Shown: positions 16,827 through 25,154 of the stretch, piece after piece | Numbering within the stretch: the stretch's first letter is position 1 | How the letters are laid out: the number at the start of each line of letters is the position of its first letter | Made by a program: the position numbers and the translations under genes | Assembly (NCBI GenBank): GCA_028285625.1 | Contig: JANQOX010000005.1 | Span: 496,001 to 560,000, forward strand | DNA length: 64,000 nucleotides | Direction: 5' to 3' | Origin: Myxococcota bacterium | Lineage (GTDB): Bacteria; Myxococcota_A; UBA9160; UBA6930 | The notes under the pieces: model-generated | Seen by the model: only the letters and a program-made list of their open reading frames with translations | What the model was told of the DNA's origin: nothing | The model's database searches: none

Positions 16827-17783
16827 GTGTCGCCCTCGCTCAAGCAGGCGCTGAAGCGCGCGATCCATCTGCGTCCGTTCGGCTTCGTGCGCGGCGGCGC
16901 ACACCTCGTGCCGGCGCTCCGGTATCACTCCCTCGACCCCAGCGGGTCCGCGCACTCGACCTCGTTCGAGCAGTGGCAGGGCCACCTCGACTATCTGGAG
17001 GCCCAGGGCATCGCCGTGGTCACGCTTTCCGAGGCGCTGGGGCGCGACCCCGCTTCGGGTGCGTTCGTCGCCATGTCGTTCGACGACGGATTCTGCAGCA
17101 TGCACGAACGCGCGCTGCCCGAGCTGGCGCGCCGGGGCCATCGCGCCAGCTTCTTCGTGGCGGCCGATCACCTGGGCGGCACGGCCTGCTGGCTGGATGG
17201 CGACCTCGACGCACTCCTTGCCGCGGGACACGAGGCCGTGGACGAGCCGATCGAGGCGTTTCTCGAGGCCGCCCGCCCGGCGCACGAGTTCATCTCGAGA
17301 CAGGTGCCCGAGTTGTTGGCCCGGGGCGACGAGGCGTGCCTGCGCGAGATCCACCTGCTGGCCGCCGTGCGTCGGCTGCCGACGATGGACGAGGCCGCGC
17401 TGCGCGACCTGGTGGCGGCAGGGATGGAGATCGGCGCGCATCCGGCCAGCCACGGACCGCTGGCAGGGCTCGAACCGGCCGCCCTCGAGCGCGAGATCAC
17501 CGAGGCACGCGAGACCCTCGCGAGCGTGAGCGGGGGGGACGTGCGCTGGTTCTGCCACCCCTACGGCCCCCTGGTGCCCGAGACCGTTCCCGTCCTGAAA
17601 GCGGCCGGCTATGCCGGTGCGTTCGGCGAGGGGCGCGGCTACGTCGAGCCCGCGGTCGATCGCTGGTTCATGCCCCGCATCGACATGCACCGCGTCTTCA
17701 CCCGCGCCGACCTCGACCTGCTGCTGCACCCGCGCAATCGCGCCCTGCGGCGTCGCGCCTGGGGGCCGCCGAACTCGGCGTGA
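16827..17783 (+). CDS. polysaccharide deacetylase family protein (NodB homology)
   Basis: 318-residue carbohydrate esterase 4-like protein. NodB motif 1 appears as MSFDDGF (Asp86-Asp87), motif 2 as EIGAHPASHGPL (His205, His209) and motif 3 as WFCHPYGP. No convincing signal peptide is visible, so it may act on a cytoplasmic or lipid-linked glycan. GTG 16827 is used 4 nt after the upstream stop. Alternatives are N- or O-deacetylation of surface polysaccharide. It shares the strand with the cyclase gene that starts 19 nt downstream. Confidence 0.85.
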   Translation: MSPSLKQALKRAIHLRPFGFVRGGAHLVPALRYHSLDPSGSAHSTSFEQWQGHLDYLEAQGIAVVTLSEALGRDPASGAFVAMSFDDGFCSMHERALPELARRGHRASFFVAADHLGGTACWLDGDLDALLAAGHEAVDEPIEAFLEAARPAHEFISRQVPELLARGDEACLREIHLLAAVRRLPTMDEAALRDLVAAGMEIGAHPASHGPLAGLEPAALEREITEARETLASVSGGDVRWFCHPYGPLVPETVPVLKAAGYAGAFGEGRGYVEPAVDRWFMPRIDMHRVFTRADLDLLLHPRNRALRRRAWGPPNSA

Positions 17784-17802
17784 ATCGGGCTAGCCTCCGG
17801 GC

Positions 17803-18708
17803 GTGAACCCGAAACCGCCCGACGTCGACGTCGCTTCGTATCACGAGTCGCTCTCGAACTGGGGTCGCTTCGGCGACCAGGAGGCGCTCGGAACGCTGGC
17901 GCTGGTCACCCCTCAGAAGCGACGCGAGGCTGCCGCGTTGGTCGCGAGCGGCCGCGCTGTCGGCTGCGCGAGAGCGCTCGACACGCTGACCTCGCCCGAC
18001 AATCCGCGACCGGTGCTGCACCACATGATCGGAACCGCCAGCGAGGGCTACGGTGGCGACTGGTTCGGCATGGCGCCCCACGGCTACGCCGTGAGCCACA
18101 TCGACGCGCTCTGCCACATCTTCCATGACGGCAAGGTGTTCGGCGGTCACGCGGCCGAGCGCATCACGGCCCACGGTGCCCAGGTACTCGCGATCGACGC
18201 GCTGCGAGACGGCATCGTCACGCGAGGGGTGCTGCTCGACATTCCGCGCCTGCACGGCGTGCCGTACCTCGAACCGGGCATGCCGATCCTGCCCGAGGAC
18301 CTCGAGGCGGCGGAGGCACGGCTCGGCGTGCGGGTCGAGACGGGCGATCTGCTGCTGGTACGCACCGGCCGCTGGGCTGCGCGCGAGGCGCTGGGCGCTT
18401 GGGACCCCCACGAGTGCCTCGCGGGACTGCACGCGAGCTGTCTGCCTTGGCTGCACGAGCGCGGTGTCGCGGCGCTCGGCTGCGATGGCGTGTCCGACGT
18501 GGTGCCCTCGCAGGTGCGGGACTTTCGGCTGCCGATCCACAGCGTGGCCATCGTCGCCATGGGCCTCCACCTGCTCGACAACCTCGACCTCGAGGCGCTG
18601 GGCGGGGCCTGCGAGCAGGAGGGCCGGGCGGCCTTCCTGCTCACGGTGGCGCCTCTGGTGCTCCGCGGCGGCACGGCCTCGCCCGTCAATCCGATCGCGG
18701 TCTTCTGA
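17803..18708 (+). CDS. cyclase family protein (kynurenine-formamidase-like fold)
   Basis: 301-residue member of the cyclase/KynB superfamily, metal-dependent hydrolases named for a polyketide cyclase. The metal motif is present as SHIDALCHIFHDG (His-x-Asp-x3-His). Larger than KynB (about 210 residues), it resembles the long-form cyclases found in degradation gene sets, for example those acting on formamides or isatin-like lactams. The start is GTG 17803. It is followed 50 nt later by a crotonase gene, perhaps part of the same transcript. Confidence 0.84.
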   Translation: MNPKPPDVDVASYHESLSNWGRFGDQEALGTLALVTPQKRREAAALVASGRAVGCARALDTLTSPDNPRPVLHHMIGTASEGYGGDWFGMAPHGYAVSHIDALCHIFHDGKVFGGHAAERITAHGAQVLAIDALRDGIVTRGVLLDIPRLHGVPYLEPGMPILPEDLEAAEARLGVRVETGDLLLVRTGRWAAREALGAWDPHECLAGLHASCLPWLHERGVAALGCDGVSDVVPSQVRDFRLPIHSVAIVAMGLHLLDNLDLEALGGACEQEGRAAFLLTVAPLVLRGGTASPVNPIAVF

Positions 18709-18758
18709 AGACGCTGCCGGGCTACGCTGGTCGTCCACACGAACGACCCGAGGAGCCC

Positions 18759-19592
18759 ATGGCCACCGACCTGATCCTGACCGACGAGCCCGCGGCACAC
18801 GTGCGCCGCATCACGATGAACCGGCCCGAGAAGCGCAACGCGCTCAACCACGCCCTGCGTGGCGGGCTGCTCCGCGCCCTCGAAGAAGCCGACCGTGACC
18901 CCGACGTGCGCGTCGCGATCGTCCGCGGTGCTGGGCCATCCTTCTCGGCAGGCTACGACCTCGGTGGCGGCAACGAGGGACAGGATCCGCCGTACTACAC
19001 CCCTGGCGGTGACGGCAACTGGCCGCGTCACGTGACCGAGGGTTGGATGGGCATCTGGGACCTGGCCATGCCGGTGATCGCCCAGGTACACGGCTACTGC
19101 CTGGCCGGCGGCAGTGAACTCGCGACGGGCTGCGACCTGGTCTACGTCGCGGAGGACGCCCAGATGGGCTACCCGGCCGTTCGCTTCGGCGTGCCCGACA
19201 TGCACTTCCACTCCTGGCTGGTGGGCATGCGCGCGGCCATGGAGATGATGGTGACCGGTGACTCGGTTTCCGGAATCGAGGCCGCACGACTCGGCTGGGC
19301 GAACCGCGCGTTCCCCGCCGATGAACTCGAAGCCGGCGTGCTCGAGATCGCCGAGCGGGTGGCCAAGCTGCCGCCCGACATCGTTCAGCTCAACAAGCGC
19401 ACGGTGCACCGGTCGATGGAGATCAAGGGATTCCGAACGGCGATCCGGCAGGGGACCGAGCTCTGCGCGCTGGGGACCCACCAGAAGAGCTTTCACGAGT
19501 TCATGCAGCGTTCGATGGGCGGGCTCACCAAGGCGCTTCAGGAGCGCGACCAGCCCTTTGGCGACTACCGCACTGGCGAGGACGGCGAGTAG
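18759..19592 (+). CDS. enoyl-CoA hydratase/isomerase family protein
   Basis: Crotonase-fold protein, 277 residues, from ATG 18759 after AGGAG. The CoA-binding and oxyanion-hole motifs are clear: RRITMNRPEKRNAL, GPSFSAGYDLGG and AQVHGYCLAGGSELATGCDL. The Glu pair of true hydratases is not obvious: the position after AVRFGVPD is occupied by Met-His, so an isomerase, hydrolase or decarboxylase activity is possible. It acts in the cytosol on acyl-CoA thioesters, probably in beta-oxidation of an unusual acid. Confidence 0.88.
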   Translation: MATDLILTDEPAAHVRRITMNRPEKRNALNHALRGGLLRALEEADRDPDVRVAIVRGAGPSFSAGYDLGGGNEGQDPPYYTPGGDGNWPRHVTEGWMGIWDLAMPVIAQVHGYCLAGGSELATGCDLVYVAEDAQMGYPAVRFGVPDMHFHSWLVGMRAAMEMMVTGDSVSGIEAARLGWANRAFPADELEAGVLEIAERVAKLPPDIVQLNKRTVHRSMEIKGFRTAIRQGTELCALGTHQKSFHEFMQRSMGGLTKALQERDQPFGDYRTGEDGE

Positions 19593-19753
19593 TCGGAGCG
19601 GTCGCGGGCTGCTTCCGGCGTCTTGGCAGCAGCCCTCGGCGATTCCGTAGCCGTGGCTGCCGTCGCCAGCGTAGGGTGAGCACACCCAAGCACGTCCCGG
19701 CTCCACGAGGTCGTGCAGGCAGGCGGGCGACACGCGCGCCGAGAGGAGATCCC

Positions 19754-20125
19754 ATGTCCGCAATCGAGATCGGTACGAAGCTGGTGACGCTGTCCAACGA
19801 GGGCAAGGCCGAGCAGGCCATCCAGGAACTCTACGACGAGAAGATCGTGAGCATCGAGGGGCAGGGCAACGACGAGATGCCCGCGCGCCTCGAGGGCGTC
19901 GAGGCCGTACGCGGCAAGAACGAGTGGTGGTTCGCCAACCACGAGGTGCACGAGACCAAGGCCACGGGGCCCTTCTGCGGTCACCGCGATGACCAGTTCG
20001 TCGTGCAGTTCGACATGGACGTGACGCCCAAGGGTGGCGAGCGCATGCAGATGCGCGAGGTCGGCATCTACACGACGGCCAACGGAAAGGTGGTTCAGGA
20101 GGAGTTCCTGTACCTGATGGGCTAG
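19754..20125 (+). CDS. SnoaL-like (NTF2-fold) protein
   Basis: 123-residue alpha+beta cone protein. The start ATG 19754 follows AGGAG at 19744. The sequence has the N-terminal helix (TLSNEGKAEQAIQELYDEKI), a central WWFANHEVHE block and strands ending in EEFLYLMG, matching the nuclear transport factor 2/SnoaL-like group. Some members are steroid isomerase- or epoxide hydrolase-like enzymes, others only bind ligands; no function can be assigned. It lies 161 nt after the crotonase gene and just before a strong hairpin. Confidence 0.8.
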   Translation: MSAIEIGTKLVTLSNEGKAEQAIQELYDEKIVSIEGQGNDEMPARLEGVEAVRGKNEWWFANHEVHETKATGPFCGHRDDQFVVQFDMDVTPKGGERMQMREVGIYTTANGKVVQEEFLYLMG

Positions 20126-20132
20126 CGGCGGT

Positions 20133-20168
20133 GAGCCCGGGCGGCCGCGTGCGCGGCCGCCCGGGCTC
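20133..20168. terminator. perfect 16-bp inverted repeat between convergent genes
   Basis: GAGCCCGGGCGGCCGC and its exact complement are separated by the loop GTGC. The hairpin lies 7 nt past the SnoaL-like stop and 8 nt before the stop of the minus-strand amidohydrolase. It lacks a T tract, so it would be a bidirectional GC-rich terminator or mRNA 3'-end stabiliser. Confidence 0.7.
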
Positions 20169-20176
20169 GGCGCCGC

Positions 20177-21865
20177 TCAGGGCCAGGCGACGCGGCCTCC
20201 GATCACGGTCTGCACGACCTCGATCTCGTCGATCGTGGCCGGGTCGTCGAGCGGCGATCGCGACAGGATCACGAGGTCGGCGAGCTTGCCAGGCTCGAGC
20301 GAGCCCTTCTCGAGATCCTCGAAGTGCTGGTAGGCCGCGTCGATGGTCACGGCTCGAAGCGCCGCCATCACGGCAATGCGCTCGTCCGGTCCCACCACGT
20401 GTCCGCTGCGGGTCTCGCGGTTGACGGCGGACCATACCAGCCGCAGTGGCTCCATCGGGACGATGGGTGTGTCGGCGTGGATGGTGAAACGCACGCTGCG
20501 CGCCGCCGCGCTGGCAGCGGGGCTCATGCGCGCCGCACGTTCGGGGCCCATGAACAGCCGCCGATGCCGGTCGCCCCAGTAGAAGGTGTGCAGGCTGAAG
20601 AAGCTGGGCACGACGCCGAGTGCGGCCATGCGATCGAGCTGGTCGGGGCGCGTCATCTGCGCGTGGATCACGACGTGGCGCGCGTCGGGCCGGTGCCGTG
20701 CCGCCTGGGCAGCCTCGAAGGCGTCGAGGATGTCGTCGATGGCGGCATCGCCATTGCCATGCACGGCGACCTGCATGCCCGCTTCGTGGAAGCGCACGAC
20801 CAGTTCGCGCAGGCGGTCGCGAGGGATGCGCGGGTAGCCGCGGTACGACGGGTCGTCCCCCGGAGGCACGTGGTACGGCTCGCTCAGGTAGCCCGTGTAG
20901 CCCTGGATCGAGCCGTCGGCGATGAGCTTCACCGCTCCGATCCGCGCCCAGCTCGGGTCCGGACCCTGCGCTGCGAATTCGCCGTCGAGGATCGCGCTGG
21001 CCGCTTGCTCGTCGGGCCAGATCACCATGCGCAGCGGTACGAGCCCGAGCCGCGAGGCCCAGACCAGCGTGCGGACCAGCGCACCGGGTGTGGCGCCGCT
21101 CTGCGCGGTGGTCACACCCTGGGACAGGTAGGCCTCACTGCCGGCCCGCAGGATGCGCAGTCCGTCGCGCGCGCCGGGGACCAGCTGGCCGGCGACCGGC
21201 TCCATGGCCGTCTCTTCGAGTACGCCGTCGGGTTCGCCCGACGCATCGCGCCGGATCAGGCCTCCCTCCGGGTCCGGCGTTTCGCGGTCGTAGCCGGCCT
21301 CTCGCAGGCCCGCGCTGTTGGTGACGGCGAGGTGACCCGATACGTGCACGGCCAGGATCGGGTGTTCGGTGCTGGCGCGGTCCAGGTCGGCCCGGGTCGG
21401 GTGGCGTCCTTCTTCGAGGAGGGTGTCGTCGTAGCCGAGGCCCACCACCCACTCGCCCGCGGCCGTGTCCTTGGCCTGCGCCGCCAACAGCGCCACGACG
21501 TCGTCGATGCGCTCGGCCGTGCCGATGGGCGGACTGTTCAGGTCGGCGAAGACCGCCGTGATCCCCGCCCCGGGAAAGTGACCATGCGCATCGATGAACC
21601 CGGGAAGCAGCGCCTGCCCCGCGAGGTCGACGATCCGCGCGTCGTGCTCGCGTGCCCAACCGCGTAGTTCCGCCTCGCTGCCGGCGGCGGCGACGCGGTC
21701 GCCGTCCACCGCCAACGCCTCGACCACGCGATTCTCGGAATCCATGGTGAGGATCGGGCCGCCCACGTAGAGGACGGGCCCCGGACGCAGCAGCGCGCTG
21801 CGCAACCCGAAGGCTCCGGCCACGATGGCCGCCGCCAGCACCAAGACCAGCAGCAGACGTCGCAT
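20177..21865 (-). CDS. exported TIM-barrel amidohydrolase (YtcJ-like)
   Basis: 562-residue amidohydrolase of the YtcJ/Ytc-like (amidohydro_3) type. The first ~20 residues are a hydrophobic anchor or signal (RRLLLVLVLAAAIVAGAF). The catalytic domain follows, with LPGFIDAHGHFPGAG (metal-ligand His-x-His), later VHGNGDAAIDD and HADTPIVPM blocks, and the C-terminal composite beta strands ending LADLVILSRSPL. Such proteins hydrolyse amides or cyclic ureas; specificity is unknown. It is the last gene of a three-gene operon with a GMC oxidoreductase and its small partner, 9 nt after the latter. Confidence 0.87.
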   Translation of the reverse strand: MRRLLLVLVLAAAIVAGAFGLRSALLRPGPVLYVGGPILTMDSENRVVEALAVDGDRVAAAGSEAELRGWAREHDARIVDLAGQALLPGFIDAHGHFPGAGITAVFADLNSPPIGTAERIDDVVALLAAQAKDTAAGEWVVGLGYDDTLLEEGRHPTRADLDRASTEHPILAVHVSGHLAVTNSAGLREAGYDRETPDPEGGLIRRDASGEPDGVLEETAMEPVAGQLVPGARDGLRILRAGSEAYLSQGVTTAQSGATPGALVRTLVWASRLGLVPLRMVIWPDEQAASAILDGEFAAQGPDPSWARIGAVKLIADGSIQGYTGYLSEPYHVPPGDDPSYRGYPRIPRDRLRELVVRFHEAGMQVAVHGNGDAAIDDILDAFEAAQAARHRPDARHVVIHAQMTRPDQLDRMAALGVVPSFFSLHTFYWGDRHRRLFMGPERAARMSPAASAAARSVRFTIHADTPIVPMEPLRLVWSAVNRETRSGHVVGPDERIAVMAALRAVTIDAAYQHFEDLEKGSLEPGKLADLVILSRSPLDDPATIDEIEVVQTVIGGRVAWP

Positions 21866-21874
21866 GGACGCGCC

Positions 21875-22306
21875 TCAGACCTGCCGATAGAGCGGCGCGC
21901 GGGCGCGCACCGGGTCGAGCAGGCTGAGATCGCCCTTCTCGAGCGGGTAGCCTTGGGGGTGGGGGGGCCTTCCTTCGTGGCCCAGCGCGCGCGCGACGTC
22001 GGGGTGCTGGTAGTAGGCGATGTAGAGCGGGAAGAGCATGCCCTGCACCAGCCCCGGTCGCGCTTCGTCCACCGTGCGCAGCAACGCCTCGGCGTCCTGC
22101 GCGGCGAGCTCTCCGAAGGACGTGCCGTGGGCGTCCTGGGCGGCCGCCTCGATGGCCGCCAAGTTGTCGGCGAGCCAATCGCGCCCCCCGGTCCCTGCGA
22201 TCGCCTCTTCGATGGCGTCGGCCAGGCCGAGTGCGCCGGCCCCGGGCATGCGCCCATCGGGGCTCGGCGGGATGATCTGGTCGAGGATGGCAGCCAGCGT
22301 GGACAT
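21875..22306 (-). CDS. gluconate 2-dehydrogenase subunit 3-like protein
   Basis: 143-residue small subunit recognised by LAAILDQIIPPSPDGRMPGA, the conserved opening of the gluconate 2-dehydrogenase subunit 3 family, and the C-terminal YYQHPDVARALGHEGRPPHPQGY. In membrane-bound flavoprotein dehydrogenases this subunit pairs with the GMC flavoprotein subunit and assists maturation or export. No twin-arginine signal is visible here. It sits 10 nt downstream of the GMC gene, which supports a functional pair; no cytochrome c subunit is adjacent. Confidence 0.86.
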   Translation of the reverse strand: MSTLAAILDQIIPPSPDGRMPGAGALGLADAIEEAIAGTGGRDWLADNLAAIEAAAQDAHGTSFGELAAQDAEALLRTVDEARPGLVQGMLFPLYIAYYQHPDVARALGHEGRPPHPQGYPLEKGDLSLLDPVRARAPLYRQV

Positions 22307-22316
22307 GGAGTGCCTC

Positions 22317-23918
22317 TCAATCGAGCAGGGTATCGAGGTTCTTCTTGATGTAGTCGGCGGTTCGAAGCGCGAGGGCCTGGATCGTGCAGGTCGGATTCAC
22401 TCCGCCCGACGTCGGAAAGACGCTGCCGTCGATCACGAAGAGGTTCTTCACGTCATGGCTCCGACCCACGCCATCCAGGACGGAGCGGCTCGGGTCCGTG
22501 CCCATGCGCGCGGTGCCCATCAGGTGCCACCCGGCGGGCGGGAGCGGCGCATCGGTGAAGCAGCGCACGGCGCCCGACGCCTCGAGCAGCTCTCGACCGC
22601 GGGCCGAGGCATGCGCGAGCATCTTCTGGCTGTTGTCCGAGAGGCGGTAGGTCACCTTCGGAGCGGGGATGCCATGGCCGTCGACGAGATCGGGGTCGAG
22701 GGTCACGGTGTTGTGCTCTTCGGGCAGGTCCTCACAGATGATCACCATGCCCGCGGTCCGATCGACGATCTTCGCGTAGGCGTCGTGATGCCCCGACCCC
22801 CAGGGCACGAGACCCTGGGACATGCCGAAGAGCGCTGAACCCACCGGGCCCATGCCGCGGGTGATCTCGAACGAGTAGCCGCGCAGGAAGTCGCGAGCCG
22901 GGTCGGTCTCGTAGAACTCCTGGCCGATCATGCAGCAGCCCGCGGGCCCCATGCGGCCGTCGAGCGGCTCTTCGAACAAGCCCGTCACCATGGCGTACGG
23001 GTGGAACATGAGGTTGCGGCCTACCAGGCCGCTGCGGTTGGCGAGCCCGTCGGGGAACGCCTTCGACTTCGAGTTGAGCAGCAGGCGCGGTGTGCCCACG
23101 CCGTTGCACGCGATCACCACGATCTCGGCGCGCTGGTGGTGCTCGCGCCCCTCGGCGTCGTAGTAGATCGCTCCATTGGCGAGCCCGTTCTCGTCCACGG
23201 TGATCTCGCGAACGCGGCAGTGGGTGCGCAGGTTCACCCCTGCGCGCACGGCCTTGGGCCAGTAGGTCACGTCGGTGCTGCCCTTGGCACCCTGGGCGCA
23301 GCCCATGATGCAGGGGCCGAGGTTGATGCAGGGCGCCCGGTCGGAGTGCTCTTCGGTGGCGATCGCGCTGTCCGAAGGCCACCAGTGCCAACCGAGCTTG
23401 TTGAAGCCCCGCGCCAGGCGCTCGCCCACGGTGCCGAGCGGCACGGGGGGCAGGGGGACCTCCTTGGGCGGGTACGCCGGGTCCCCGGCCAGCCCGGCCA
23501 CGCCCATCATCTGATCGTTCTGCGCGTAGTAGGGCGCCAGGTCCTCGTAGGTGAACGGCCAGTCGTCCGCGACGCCATCGAGCGTCTTGACCCGGAAGTC
23601 CGACGGGTGCAGCCGCGGAAAGTGCCCCGCGTAGAGGATGGTGCTTCCGCCCACGGCATTGAAGTTGGAGATCTTGATCGGCGAATCGTCGTCGTTGACG
23701 GGGTAGTCCTCGGGTCGGCTGCGACCGTTGGGGCTGAGCCCGAAGTCGCCGAAGCGACGCGCCTCCCAGTCGTTGCCCGTGGTCGGATAGTCCGACGGGT
23801 CCATCCAGTCGCCCTGCTCGAGACACAGGATGTTCATCCGGGTCTCGGCCATGCTCCAGGCAAAGGCGGCGCCGCTGGCGCCTGCACCCACGATCAGTAC
23901 GTCTACCGGCTCGGTCAT
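22317..23918 (-). CDS. GMC family FAD-dependent oxidoreductase
   Basis: 533-residue flavoprotein of the glucose-methanol-choline family, starting at ATG 23918 behind AGGAG; a longer frame exists but lacks a ribosome site. FAD binding is shown by VDVLIVGAGASGAAFAW and by the N-terminal GMC block with GGSTILYAGHFPRLHPSDF; the C-terminal substrate domain ends with HLMGTARMGTDP and NLFVIDGSVFPTSGGVNPT, carrying the catalytic His-Asn pair. With the subunit-3 protein it would form a sugar or alcohol dehydrogenase that passes electrons to a carrier. It opens the operon. Confidence 0.92.
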   Translation of the reverse strand: MTEPVDVLIVGAGASGAAFAWSMAETRMNILCLEQGDWMDPSDYPTTGNDWEARRFGDFGLSPNGRSRPEDYPVNDDDSPIKISNFNAVGGSTILYAGHFPRLHPSDFRVKTLDGVADDWPFTYEDLAPYYAQNDQMMGVAGLAGDPAYPPKEVPLPPVPLGTVGERLARGFNKLGWHWWPSDSAIATEEHSDRAPCINLGPCIMGCAQGAKGSTDVTYWPKAVRAGVNLRTHCRVREITVDENGLANGAIYYDAEGREHHQRAEIVVIACNGVGTPRLLLNSKSKAFPDGLANRSGLVGRNLMFHPYAMVTGLFEEPLDGRMGPAGCCMIGQEFYETDPARDFLRGYSFEITRGMGPVGSALFGMSQGLVPWGSGHHDAYAKIVDRTAGMVIICEDLPEEHNTVTLDPDLVDGHGIPAPKVTYRLSDNSQKMLAHASARGRELLEASGAVRCFTDAPLPPAGWHLMGTARMGTDPSRSVLDGVGRSHDVKNLFVIDGSVFPTSGGVNPTCTIQALALRTADYIKKNLDTLLD

Positions 23919-24008
23919 CTCGGCTCCTGGCGACAAGATCGCCGGCCGGGATCCTACCACCGTCGGTGGGTGCAGGCCCTCACCCCGGGGTCTGGCACGG
24001 GCCCGGGC

Positions 24009-24440
24009 CTAGGTCGCGTCCGGCAGGTCGTAGTCGTTCCGTTCCGACGGGTCGTCCGAGAGGTACTCGACGAACTCCCAGTCGTTGCCCTCGGGGTCGT
24101 GGAAGTAGACCCGCCGGCGGTGGGGATGGTCGTTGGGGACGGTCGAGTCCGTGTAGCCGGCCGCCTGCATGCGCGTGCGCAACGCCGCGGCATCCTCGAT
24201 CTCGTAGCCCAGGTGGTTGAGTCCGGGCTTCGGGCCGTAGGGCACCCACGGCTCGGCCGGCGCCTGCCGGGCCTGGGTCAGGTTGAGATAGGTGTGGTCG
24301 TTGCCCACGTGCACCCAGCGCGACCCCTGCGAGGTCTGGCCCTCACGCCGGATCTGGAAGTCCGGAAGCGCCGTCTGGACGAAGCGCAGGATGGTGTCGA
24401 TGTCTCGTACCTGAAGGTTGGCGTGCTCGAGTCTCGTCAC
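24009..24440 (-). CDS. VOC family protein (glyoxalase/dioxygenase fold)
   Basis: 143-residue single VOC module: RLEHANLQVRDIDTILRF, LNHLGYEIED and the C-terminal VYFHDPEGNDWEFVEYLSD. The His and Glu positions that bind metal in glyoxalase I or extradiol dioxygenases are present (HANLQV, NHLGYE, WEFVEY). The GTG start at 24440 follows AGGAGG on the minus strand. Could be a lyase, isomerase or resistance protein; not determinable. It is divergent from the XRE-cupin regulator, which may control it through the intervening dyad. Confidence 0.88.
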   Translation of the reverse strand: MTRLEHANLQVRDIDTILRFVQTALPDFQIRREGQTSQGSRWVHVGNDHTYLNLTQARQAPAEPWVPYGPKPGLNHLGYEIEDAAALRTRMQAAGYTDSTVPNDHPHRRRVYFHDPEGNDWEFVEYLSDDPSERNDYDLPDAT

Positions 24441-24500
24441 GGTCGGTCCTCCTCGGGCGTGGGGAGAGGTTCGTCCGGGCGCGACCCCGATGCCTCCCGA

Positions 24501-24518
24501 TGGTCGGTGTGCCGACCA
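24501..24518. promoter_or_regulatory. dyad TGGTCGG-TGTG-CCGACCA between divergent genes
   Basis: A perfect 7-4-7 inverted repeat centred between the VOC gene and the XRE-cupin gene. It begins 21 nt before the XRE start and 61 nt from the VOC start. Its placement suits an autoregulatory operator for the XRE regulator. Confidence 0.5.
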
Positions 24519-24538
24519 AATGCTACTCAGATAGCCAT

Positions 24539-25096
24539 ATGGACGATATCCGAGCGAACCTGGCGGCGAACGTGAAGCGGCTTCGCGAGGCGCGGGGGGC
24601 TTCGCAGCAGCGTATGGCGCAGCTCTCGGGCATCCCGCGTCCGACCTGGGCGAGCCTCGAGTCCGGCTCGGCGAACCCTACGCTCACCGTGCTCCACCGA
24701 GCGTCGGCGGCGTTCCAGGTGTCGATCGAAGAACTGGTGGGCGCACCGCGCACCGCCGCGCGCCTCTTCGCCGCTGGCGAGATTCGCGAGCGCAAGCGGG
24801 GCGGGGCGGCGCTGCGCCCGCTGGTGCCCGAGGCCATCCCCGGTCTCGAGGCTTCGCGCATGGAGCTGGCGCCGGGTGCCCAGCTCACGGGCGTGCCCCA
24901 CACGCCCGGAACACGCGAGTATCTCACCTGCGAGCGCGGGCAGATCGAGCTGGTGGCGTCGGGCGAGCGATGGTCGCTCGGCCCGGGAGACGCGCTGGTC
25001 TTTCGCGGCGACCAGCGCCACGCCTATCGCAACCCCGACACGCGCAGGCGCGCCGTGGCGATCACCGTGGTCTGCTTCGCGCCATCCCAGGCCTAG
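24539..25096 (+). CDS. XRE family regulator with C-terminal cupin domain
   Basis: 185-residue regulator from ATG 24539 (an in-frame ATG at 24500 would place the dyad inside the gene). The N-terminal Cro/C1 helix-turn-helix is clear: LAANVKRLREARGASQQRMA and LSGIPRPTWASLESGSANPT. A cupin follows (about residues 105-180), with HTPGTREYLTCERGQIEL and GDALVFRGDQRHAY. Such proteins sense a small molecule through the cupin and repress or activate adjacent metabolic genes. Likely target: the divergent VOC gene, and possibly the selenoprotein gene 58 nt downstream. Confidence 0.92.
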   Translation: MDDIRANLAANVKRLREARGASQQRMAQLSGIPRPTWASLESGSANPTLTVLHRASAAFQVSIEELVGAPRTAARLFAAGEIRERKRGGAALRPLVPEAIPGLEASRMELAPGAQLTGVPHTPGTREYLTCERGQIELVASGERWSLGPGDALVFRGDQRHAYRNPDTRRRAVAITVVCFAPSQA

Positions 25097-25154
25097 CGGG
25101 CTTCGCACTCCCGCGGCGCCCCCGCCCCGGTACATGGGGTACGATCGCGTGCGC

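Noticed and set aside
18147..20435. A 762-codon minus-strand frame
   Set aside because: Antisense to cyclase, crotonase and SnoaL-like genes, which have recognisable motifs and ribosome sites.
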